In this document: positions 23,708 to 29,507 of the stretch, in pieces
How the letters are laid out: each line of letters starts with the position of its first letter
Position numbering within the stretch: the stretch's first letter is position 1
Origin: an uncultured Spongiibacteraceae bacterium
GTDB lineage: Bacteria > Pseudomonadota > Gammaproteobacteria > Pseudomonadales > CAMLJR01
DNA: 29,507 nt
NCBI GenBank assembly: GCA_946480345.1
Contig: CAMLJR010000015.1
Span: 1 to 29,507 of the forward strand
Direction: 5' to 3'
Program-made: the position numbers and the translations under genes
Notes under the pieces: model-generated
Database searches by the model: none
What the model saw: the letters and a program-made list of their open reading frames with translations, nothing else
Told to the model about the DNA's origin: nothing

Positions 23708-25099
23708 ATGAAAGTAAAAATCCAAAGACGACCACTGATCAAAAAAATTGCCGCCGCAGTGGCGCTCGCGGCGAGTGCAACGCTGTTCGGTACTGCGGCC
23801 AATGCAGCAGTTGGCAAACCCGAAAAATGGGAGCTGAAATTCGGCTTTATCAAATTGACCGATATGGTGCCGCTCGCCATTGCCTACGAAAAAGGATATT
23901 TCGAAGATGAAGGTTTGTACGTCACGCTCGAAGCGCAGGCGAATTGGAAAGTATTGTTCGATCGCGTTGTCAGCGGCGAACTCGATGGCGCACACACTCT
24001 CGCTGCGATGCCGGCCGGTGCCGCGACGGGAATTCTGACTAAATCCGAATTGGTCTCCCCGTTCACGCTGTCATACAACGGTGCAGGGATTACCGTTTCG
24101 AATTCGGTGTGGGCGGAAATGAAAAAAAGCGTATCGATGGAAAACGGCAAGCCGAAACATCCAATCAGCGCCGCTGCATTGAAGCCGGTGCTTGAGTCAT
24201 ACAAAAAAGCCGGCAAGCCGTTCAATCTAGGCATGACATTTCCAGTCGGCACACACAATTATCACGAACGTTACTGGCTTGCCGCCGGTGGTATCAATCC
24301 CGGCTTTTATGCGCCGCTGAAAGGCGATAACAGTGGTTCTATCGGTGCGGAAGCATTGCTGTCAGTAGTACCGCCACCGCAAATGGTGCCGACGATGGAG
24401 GCGGGTACCACCGTAGGTTATTGCGTTGGTGAACCGTGGAATCAGCAGGCGGTATTCAAGGGGCTCGGCGTGCCGGTGCTGACCTCGGAAAACATCATTC
24501 CGGATGTCTCCGACAAATCGTTCACCGTGACCAAAGCATTCGCGGATAAATATCCGAATACGACGATTCGCACGGTGAAAGCATTGATTCGCGCGTCGTA
24601 TTGGCTGGATCAAATCAACAACGCGAATCGTCCGGAGGCGGTAAAAATTATTTCGCGTCCCGCTTATGTCGGTGCCGATGAAAAAATTATCGCGAACAGC
24701 ATGACCGGCACATTCGAATTTGAAAAAGGCGACAAACGTGCGATCCCCGATTTCAACAAATTCTTCCGCGGTCAATACGGTATTCCGTACTACTCGGACG
24801 CGATTTGGTGGATGACGCAAATGCGCCGTTGGGGTCACATCTCCGAGCAAAAGCCGGATAGCTGGTATCTCGACATGGCGAAGAAAGCGTACAAACCGGA
24901 GATTTATATCGCTGCTGCGAAAGAGTTGATCGCTGAAGGAAAAATGAAGGCGAGCGACTTTCCCGATCTCGACAATCCGTCGATATTCATGAAAGCCCCG
25001 GAAAAAAGCGCGCTCGATGCCATCGTGTTCGACGCGAATAAACCGAACGCATACATCGACAGTTTTGCCATTGGGTTAAAAGGCAATCAAAAACCGTAG
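23708..25099 (+). CDS. nrtA: NrtA, periplasmic nitrate-binding protein of the ABC transporter
   Basis: 463 residues. A Sec-type signal peptide (KKIAAAVALAASATLFGTAANA, about 12-33) without a lipobox cysteine leads into the CmpA/NrtA fold: LKFGFIKLTDMVPLAIAYEKGYFEDEGL, GELDGAHTLAAMPAG, GAGITVSNS, FPVGTHNYHERYWLAAGGINP, and the YCVGEPWNQQ ligand-site segment. It captures nitrate (or nitrite) for NrtBC. It is paralogous to NasS, with the same GEPWN and HNY..RYWL(A/S)AGGI motifs, but is exported and longer. It is the first gene after the NasT leader, and is separated from nrtB by a terminator-like hairpin. Confidence 0.93.
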   Translation: MKVKIQRRPLIKKIAAAVALAASATLFGTAANAAVGKPEKWELKFGFIKLTDMVPLAIAYEKGYFEDEGLYVTLEAQANWKVLFDRVVSGELDGAHTLAAMPAGAATGILTKSELVSPFTLSYNGAGITVSNSVWAEMKKSVSMENGKPKHPISAAALKPVLESYKKAGKPFNLGMTFPVGTHNYHERYWLAAGGINPGFYAPLKGDNSGSIGAEALLSVVPPPQMVPTMEAGTTVGYCVGEPWNQQAVFKGLGVPVLTSENIIPDVSDKSFTVTKAFADKYPNTTIRTVKALIRASYWLDQINNANRPEAVKIISRPAYVGADEKIIANSMTGTFEFEKGDKRAIPDFNKFFRGQYGIPYYSDAIWWMTQMRRWGHISEQKPDSWYLDMAKKAYKPEIYIAAAKELIAEGKMKASDFPDLDNPSIFMKAPEKSALDAIVFDANKPNAYIDSFAIGLKGNQKP

Positions 25100-25146
25100 A
25101 CAGTTTCGATATTCAAGATTCCACGGGTGTTGTTGCAGTGCGCGTA

Positions 25147-25173
25147 GCGGCAGAAGGACCTGCCGCCATTTTT
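25147..25173 (+). terminator. Terminator-like hairpin between nrtA and nrtB
   Basis: Perfect 7-bp GC-rich stem gcggcag/ctgccgc (25147-25166) with loop aaggac, then two bases and five T. It has the makings of an intrinsic terminator inside the operon and could raise nrtA over nrtBC or protect the nrtA message. The six-base loop has A1 and G4 like an ANTAR hairpin, possibly by chance. Confidence 0.55.
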
Positions 25174-25200
25174 CCGAAAATTGCGATAGAGGTGATGGCG

Positions 25201-26190
25201 ATGGCCACATCGGTAACAGAATCCAAAATGCCGTTCATCAGCGCGGCGAATTTCAATTTGCTGGCAACCAGATTACTGCGTCAGATTGGCTTGCCAATAC
25301 TCGGCATCGCTGTCTTCCTGGCGTTGTGGCAGATCGGTGCAGCAAATATTCAAACCTCGCTCGGTCAATTTCCGGGCCCCACTCAAGTGCTGGGACAAGC
25401 CAAAGGTTTGTATCAGGAATATCGGGAAGATAAAGAACGCGAAGCCGCGTTCTACGAGCGACAACAGAAACGTTTCGCCGAAGCGCGAGCGCAGGATCCG
25501 AATTACGTGGCCGAGCTGCGGCCCTACACGGCGAAGCCGACGTTCTTTCGCGAGATTCTCACCAGTTTGAAAACGGTATTTACCGGCTTTCTGTTGGCAT
25601 CGCTGATTGCAATTCCGGCGGGTATTGCGATTGGTCTCAGCGCCAATTTATACGCAGCCACTAATCCGTTAGTACAGATTTTCAAACCGATCTCTCCGCT
25701 TGCCTGGTTGCCGCTGGTGACAATTGTGGTCAGCGCGATTTATACGAACAACGATGGTGGCATTTCAAAATCGTATGTCACCTCGGCGATCACGGTGATG
25801 CTGTGCAGTCTGTGGCCGACGTTGCTTAACACCGCTGTCGGCGTCACATCGGTCAGCGCGGATCTCGTTAACGTCAGCCGCGTATTGCGTCTGAACTGGC
25901 TCCGGCATGTACGCAGCATCGTGTTGCCCGCGTCGGTGCCGATGATTTTTACCGGTCTGCGGTTGTCGCTCGGCACCGCGTGGATGGTGCTGATCGCCGC
26001 CGAAATGCTTGCGCAGAATCCGGGGCTCGGCAAATTCGTATGGGATGAATTTCAAAACGGCAGCTCCGATTCGCTCGGGCGCATCATGGTCGCGGTACTG
26101 ACCATCGGATTGATCGGCTACATGCTCGATCGCGCGATGCTGATGCTGCAGCGTTCGGTGTCGTGGGATAAAAACGCGGTGCTTCGCTAA
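25201..26190 (+). CDS. nrtB: NrtB, nitrate ABC transporter permease
   Basis: 329-residue inner-membrane subunit of the BPD-transport family. A first membrane segment (IGLPILGIAVFLALWQIGA) is followed by a charged periplasmic-type insert (YQEYREDKEREAAFYERQQ) seen in NrtB/NasE permeases, then several further membrane helices. The cytoplasmic EAA-like loop around AAEMLAQNPGLGKFVWDEF contacts the ATPase. agagg lies 8 nt before the ATG at 25201; the ATG at 25195 is too close. It is 101 bp after nrtA with a hairpin in the gap, and 23 bp before nrtC. Confidence 0.9.
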   Translation: MATSVTESKMPFISAANFNLLATRLLRQIGLPILGIAVFLALWQIGAANIQTSLGQFPGPTQVLGQAKGLYQEYREDKEREAAFYERQQKRFAEARAQDPNYVAELRPYTAKPTFFREILTSLKTVFTGFLLASLIAIPAGIAIGLSANLYAATNPLVQIFKPISPLAWLPLVTIVVSAIYTNNDGGISKSYVTSAITVMLCSLWPTLLNTAVGVTSVSADLVNVSRVLRLNWLRHVRSIVLPASVPMIFTGLRLSLGTAWMVLIAAEMLAQNPGLGKFVWDEFQNGSSDSLGRIMVAVLTIGLIGYMLDRAMLMLQRSVSWDKNAVLR

Positions 26191-26213
26191 TCGAATTCGC
26201 TTTGGAGAAAAAA

Positions 26214-27104
26214 ATGAAAACCTTGTTGGAAATTACCCAGGTCAGCATCGAATTCAAAACGGCTAAAGGCCCGTTTAAAGCACTCGACAATGTGAATTTG
26301 AAAATCCGCGAAGGCGAATTCGTGTCGCTGATTGGACATTCGGGCTGCGGTAAATCGACCGTGTTGAATATTGTTGCGGGTCTGTTGCAGGCAACCAATG
26401 GCGGCGTTGTGCTCGATGGTCGCGAAGTGAATGAACCGGGTCCGGAGCGCGCGGTGGTATTTCAAAATCATTCGCTGCTGCCGTGGTTAACCGCGTATCA
26501 AAACGTCGAGCTGGCGGTGAAAGAAGTTTTTCGCGGCAAAAAATCGCGCGCCGAAATGAAGGAATGGATCGAGCACAATCTCGAACTCGTACATATGGGC
26601 CACGCCATGCATAAACGCCCGAGCGAAATTTCCGGCGGCATGAAGCAGCGGGTCGGGATTGCGCGCGCATTGGCAATGCAGCCGAAAGTGCTGCTGATGG
26701 ATGAGCCATTCGGCGCGCTCGATGCGCTGACACGTGCGCATCTGCAGGATTCGCTGATGGAAATTCAGCGCACGCTGAATAACACCGTCATCATGATTAC
26801 GCACGATGTCGACGAAGCGGTATTGCTGTCCGATCGCATTGTGATGATGACAAACGGTCCGGCCGCTACCGTCGGCGAAATTCTCGATATCGATCTCGCG
26901 CGTCCACGCAATCGCCTCGAACTCGCGGACGATACGCATTACAACCATCTGCGTCACGAAGTGTTGCGCTTCCTCTACGAGAAACAGCGCAAGGTCGAGG
27001 ATGTGCCAACCGCATCCGCTGCTGAAAACGCGGAATCATCAGAGCATCAAAAAAAAGTCATCGACATAAAAACAGCTGAGCGCACTAACAGAGAGGTGGC
27101 TTAA
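26214..27104 (+). CDS. nrtC: Nitrate ABC transporter ATP-binding protein
   Basis: 296-residue ATPase subunit of the nitrate importer. Walker A GHSGCGKSTVLNIVAG (about 42-57), Q-loop VVFQNHSLLPWLTAYQNV, signature ISGGMKQRVGIARAL, Walker B VLLMDEPFGALDALTR and switch His ITHDVDEAV are all present. It lacks the NrtA-like C-terminal domain of cyanobacterial NrtC, so it is nearer NrtD/NasD in architecture; the symbol is by position. A Ser/Glu/Lys-rich tail (after about residue 265) follows the core. ggag lies 6 nt before the ATG, and the gene is 23 bp after nrtB. Confidence 0.92.
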   Translation: MKTLLEITQVSIEFKTAKGPFKALDNVNLKIREGEFVSLIGHSGCGKSTVLNIVAGLLQATNGGVVLDGREVNEPGPERAVVFQNHSLLPWLTAYQNVELAVKEVFRGKKSRAEMKEWIEHNLELVHMGHAMHKRPSEISGGMKQRVGIARALAMQPKVLLMDEPFGALDALTRAHLQDSLMEIQRTLNNTVIMITHDVDEAVLLSDRIVMMTNGPAATVGEILDIDLARPRNRLELADDTHYNHLRHEVLRFLYEKQRKVEDVPTASAAENAESSEHQKKVIDIKTAERTNREVA

Positions 27105-27178
27105 CCACCCGGTTTTCTGCGCAAGCACGGCAATCATTAAAAGCCAATTAACGAAACTAAGCGTTTCTGGAGAGAGTC

Positions 27179-28543
27179 ATGCCTAAAAAAAGTGAATGTT
27201 GGGGAATCATATGTGCGGCAGTACTGGCGGCACCATTGCCGAATGCTGCATTTGCGGCCGATGCATTGATCGATGCGATCGCCGGCGGCAAGGTGTCGGG
27301 CAATTTCCGTCTGCGTTACGAGGACGTCGAAGTTAAATCGTTAACCGTCGAAGACGCCACCGCGCTGACGCTGCGCAGCCGGCTCGGTTATGAAACCGCG
27401 CCTTTCCAGGGTTTTACCGCGATTCTCGAATTCGAGGATACCCACACCGTCGGCGGCAAGGACGAGTATTCGCCGGAGCATAAAAATCCGGCAAAGCCCG
27501 CGACCGCACCTTATGACTATGCGGCGATCGTCGATCCCGAGCGCACCGAAATTAACCGCGCTTATCTGCGTTATCGCGGCGTGCCGAAACTCGATATGGG
27601 CCTCGGTCGTCAACGCATCGTTCTCGACAACCAGCGTTTCGTTGGCTCGGTGTCATGGCGTCAGGATGAACAGACATTCGACGCATTCACCGCGAAATAC
27701 GATGGCGTCGCCGATTGGAGTTTTTATTACGCCTATGTCGACAAGGTAAATGGCATCGCCAGCGTTGAGCCGACGTATAACTTCGATATCGATTCGAGCG
27801 ACAACCTGTTCAATATTACGTACAGCGGGTTCACGCTCGGCAAGCTGACTGCATACGGCTATTTTCTCGATAACCAGGAGCCGCTGACCGCGTTGCTCAA
27901 TCTCGCGCCCGATGTCAACGCGCTGAACCCGACGCTGCGTTATCAAAGCATCGATACCTACGGTCTGCGCTTCGATGGCGTCTACATTCTGCCGACAACG
28001 GCGCCGCTGCGGCTGTTCTACACCGCGGAATACGCGAAGCAGGAATTCACCAGCGCGACCGACGTCGAGTTCGATACCGATTATTCGTTTATCGAGGGCG
28101 GTGTCGGTTATGCGAGCAAGGTCGGCATGTTGTCGGCGAAAGTCGCGCAGGAAGTGCTGGGCTCGGATACGGTCGGCGCGGCAATGCAGGGCTTTCAAAC
28201 GCCGTACGCCACCAAGCATGCGTTCAATGGCTGGGTCGATATGTTCCTGAATACACCAACCGGTGGCTTGAAGGATCGTTACGTCACGCTCGCGGCGGAC
28301 TTGCAGCCGTACGGCGTGAAGCTGATGGCGATGTACCACAAGTACAGCGAACAGGATGGTCCGCTGACCGGCGGCGGTGCGCGTGAATTCGGCAACGAGT
28401 GGAATCTGCAGGCGCTGAAGCAGTTCGGCCCGAGCTATACCGTCGGTGTTAAATACGGTAACTATCGCGCCGACAGCGAAATCGCCACTGCCACGAACAT
28501 CGATACGAAAAAAGTCTGGCTGTGGGGCGAGCTCACCTTTTGA
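27179..28543 (+). CDS. Outer-membrane beta-barrel porin, alginate-export/OprD-like fold
   Basis: 454 residues. A signal peptide (AAVLAAPLPNAAFAAD) is followed by alternating polar/aromatic strands typical of a beta-barrel: GNFRLRYEDVEV, ALTLRSRLGYETAPFQGFTAILEFED, LGRQRIVLDNQRFVGSVSWRQDEQTFDAF, and repeated acid/aromatic turns. The last residue is Phe (WLWGELTF), the outer-membrane assembly signal. Proteins like this are annotated as alginate export family; here, placed 74 bp after nrtC in the same operon, a nitrate-uptake porin is the natural inference. A tggaga ribosome site precedes the ATG. A terminator follows within 60 bp. Confidence 0.82.
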   Translation: MPKKSECWGIICAAVLAAPLPNAAFAADALIDAIAGGKVSGNFRLRYEDVEVKSLTVEDATALTLRSRLGYETAPFQGFTAILEFEDTHTVGGKDEYSPEHKNPAKPATAPYDYAAIVDPERTEINRAYLRYRGVPKLDMGLGRQRIVLDNQRFVGSVSWRQDEQTFDAFTAKYDGVADWSFYYAYVDKVNGIASVEPTYNFDIDSSDNLFNITYSGFTLGKLTAYGYFLDNQEPLTALLNLAPDVNALNPTLRYQSIDTYGLRFDGVYILPTTAPLRLFYTAEYAKQEFTSATDVEFDTDYSFIEGGVGYASKVGMLSAKVAQEVLGSDTVGAAMQGFQTPYATKHAFNGWVDMFLNTPTGGLKDRYVTLAADLQPYGVKLMAMYHKYSEQDGPLTGGGAREFGNEWNLQALKQFGPSYTVGVKYGNYRADSEIATATNIDTKKVWLWGELTF

Positions 28544-28575
28544 TAGTGCACGAATGAGGCGTTCCGCACTGTTAT

Positions 28576-28602
28576 AGGGCTCAAGAAATTTGGCCCTTTT
28601 TT
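28576..28602 (+). terminator. Rho-independent terminator of the nrtABC-porin operon
   Basis: Stem aGGGC/GCCCt with an inner caa/ttg helix (28576-28597), followed by a run of six T (28597-28602), 33 nt past the porin stop. Confidence 0.75.
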
Positions 28603-28646
28603 GGTAAAACGCCTCAACTGCTTGAGCCAGCAACAAAAAAGTCTAT

Positions 28647-28662
28647 TGGCATACATTGTGGT
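28647..28662 (+). promoter_or_regulatory. Weak sigma-54-like element before the nirB leader
   Basis: tggcatacattgtggt begins in the TATTGGCA octamer shared with the narK and nrtA leaders and is 11/16 the same as nrtA's by eye, but the -12 box is GTGGT instead of TTGCA. Position 40-55 nt ahead of the hairpins suits a promoter. A TGCAC half-site occurs about 120 bp further up (28547-28551). Confidence 0.35.
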
Positions 28663-28685
28663 TATACACAGCTACTGAACACAGC

Positions 28686-28755
28686 GTTAGGGAATGTGGC
28701 AGGTGTCGCCAGTGTGGGCGGTATCGGTTTCTCTAACACTCGAGCAAAGGCGCTC
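28686..28755 (+). promoter_or_regulatory. NasT-responsive two-hairpin ANTAR leader of nirB
   Basis: P1 is a 9-bp stem ggtgtcgcc/ggcggtatc (three G-U) with hexaloop agtgtg, A1 and G4 present (28702-28725). It is itself enclosed by an outer 9-bp helix gttagggaa/ttctctaac (28686-28694 with 28729-28737). P2 is gagc-aaaggc-gctc (28742-28755), 16 nt after P1. P2 is the same 14-mer as in the other two leaders. Confidence 0.9.
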
Positions 28756-28804
28756 ATGGTTGTCGCGGTTCCTCTGGAACCGGGCAGCGATGAGCGTCTT
28801 TTTT
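28746..28804 (+). terminator. Conditional terminator in the nirB leader
   Basis: aaaggcgctcat (28746-28757) pairs over 12 bp (one G-U) with atgagcgtcttt (28790-28801). An inner 7-bp hairpin cggttcc-tct-ggaaccg (28766-28782) strengthens it, and six T follow (28799-28804). It swallows the P2 loop and right arm, so P2 and terminator cannot coexist. Confidence 0.9.
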
Positions 28805-28840
28805 ATTGCCTGAAATTTAACGTTGCGGTAACGGAAAAAT

Positions 28841-29507
28841 ATGGAACGGCAGACATTGGCGCATAGCGACCTCGTGATTATCGGCTCCGGTATGGCGGCG
28901 ACGCGTCTGGTCGAAACGCTGCGTCGGCGCGGTGATCGCCGCTCGATCGCTGTGTTGGGTGCCGAACGCTCGCTGCCCTACAACCGCATCATGTTGTCGC
29001 CGTTATTGAGCGGCGAAACCGATTGGCAACAATTGGTTTCGCACTCGGCCGAGTGGTATGAGCAGCACGCAATCGATTTACATCTCGGCCGTGCCGTGCA
29101 ACGCGTCGATCGTTCGCTGCGCCGCGTGCATTGCGTCGATGGCTTTAGCCTCAGCTACACGCAATTGATTTTCGCGACGGGCTCGCGCTCGGCGCTGCCG
29201 GCATTGCCGGGCATCGAGTTGCCGGGTGTCAGCGGTTTTCGCGATGTGCTTGATGTAGCGAAATTACAGAAAGCCGCGAGCGGGCGTGGCTCGGCGGTTG
29301 TGCTGGGCGGCGGTCTGCTCGGCCTTGAAGCAGCGGTCGCGTTAGCGGCGCGCGGCATGAGCGTCACGCTGGTGCATCGCGCAACGCAGTTGATGAATCG
29401 TCAGCTCGATGACGTCGCGGCTTCCTATTTACAGATAGCGATCGAGAAGCGCTGCGTCACCGTGATCACCGGTCGCAGTCCGGTTGCGATTGCCGGCAGC
29501 GCGCGCG
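28841..29507 (+). CDS. nirB: NirB/NasB-like FAD-dependent oxidoreductase, C-terminus beyond window
   Basis: 222 codons from the ATG at 28841 to the window end. The N-terminal FAD Rossmann motif VIIGSGMAATRLVE (about 13-26), LPYNRIMLSPLLSGE (about 46-60), IFATGSRSALPALPG, and the NAD(P)-binding VVLGGGLLGLEAAVALAARG (about 151-170) match the start of assimilatory nitrite reductase large subunit NirB and related rubredoxin-reductase-like proteins in nitrate clusters. The siroheme/Fe-S part that would prove NirB is outside the window, so a stand-alone NasB-type reductase is possible. The leader's NasT target supports a nitrate assimilation role. Confidence 0.75.
   Translation, partial: MERQTLAHSDLVIIGSGMAATRLVETLRRRGDRRSIAVLGAERSLPYNRIMLSPLLSGETDWQQLVSHSAEWYEQHAIDLHLGRAVQRVDRSLRRVHCVDGFSLSYTQLIFATGSRSALPALPGIELPGVSGFRDVLDVAKLQKAASGRGSAVVLGGGLLGLEAAVALAARGMSVTLVHRATQLMNRQLDDVAASYLQIAIEKRCVTVITGRSPVAIAGSAR

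Noticed and set aside
25187..25201. nrtB start at 25138 (GTG) or 25195 (ATG)
   Set aside because: The GTG start would read through the hairpin, and the 25195 ATG is only 2 nt from agagg; the 25201 ATG has proper spacing.
27653..28636. 327-codon reverse-strand open frame under the porin gene
   Set aside because: It is antisense to a well-supported beta-barrel gene, has no recognisable motif, and crosses the operon terminator.
28704..28710. Alternative nirB P1 pairing tggc/gcca at about 28697-28710
   Set aside because: It gives a 7-base loop and only 4 bp; the overlapping 9-bp hairpin with a six-base AGTGTG loop fits the ANTAR rule better.
1..29507. CRISPR arrays, insertion sequences, phage genes, tRNA or rRNA genes
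   Set aside because: No regularly spaced repeats with unique spacers, transposase or integrase motifs, or tRNA cloverleaf were seen on reading.

Overview
The window looks like a chromosomal segment of a free-living gammaproteobacterium. Evidence for this is DUF2789 and TIGR02647 proteins of the kind found in Pseudomonas and its relatives, a LasT-type methyltransferase, a Kup transporter and a NasT/NasS nitrate regulator pair. I cannot name a genus. There are no rRNA or tRNA genes, insertion sequences, phage genes or CRISPR arrays. Gene order and codon style look like native core genome throughout.

Left part (1-11942), housekeeping. A partial argE is followed divergently by a GspE/PilB-type secretion ATPase, prolyl aminopeptidase and a LasT-like RNA methyltransferase. 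Convergent to these are a small secretin-N-like exported protein and a DUF2789 protein, whose upstream region carries three copies of a 21-bp direct repeat at exact two-helical-turn spacing. Next come RNase Z, a soluble chemoreceptor with a zinc-binding CZB domain paired with a DUF502 membrane protein, a YbaK-like protein, fructose-1,6-bisphosphatase and an exported MORN-repeat protein followed by a strong terminator in a heavily structured RNA region.

Right part (about 12090-29507), nitrate assimilation. A nasT-nasS operon (ANTAR antiterminator and its cytoplasmic nitrate-binding partner) lies behind a near-consensus sigma-54 promoter with an NtrC-like enhancer site. It is followed by a PfkB-family sugar kinase, a NarK-type nitrate transporter, a PP2C phosphatase/Ser-Thr kinase fusion, a TIGR02647 protein, CorA, Kup and a short-chain dehydrogenase. 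Then come the nitrate ABC transporter nrtA-nrtB-nrtC, an outer-membrane porin, and the start of a NirB-like FAD oxidoreductase cut by the window end.

The main discovery is regulatory. Three separate transcription units (narK, nrtA and nirB) each have a leader with an identical 14-nt hairpin, gagcaaaggcgctc. Its hexaloop (AAAGGC) has the A1/G4 signature of ANTAR-protein targets. A second hexaloop hairpin lies 15-27 nt upstream in each, and the 3' half of the conserved hairpin can instead pair with downstream sequence to form a terminator ending in a T run. Each leader is preceded by a shared TATTGGCA motif that forms the -24 part of a sigma-54-like promoter. The locus therefore encodes the sensor (NasS), the antiterminator (NasT) and three of its RNA targets, with nitrogen limitation (sigma-54/NtrC) and nitrate (NasS/NasT) probably acting as an AND gate. 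A terminator-like hairpin between nrtA and nrtB, and a perfect 16-bp inverted repeat covering the Shine-Dalgarno of the dehydrogenase gene, add further candidate RNA controls.
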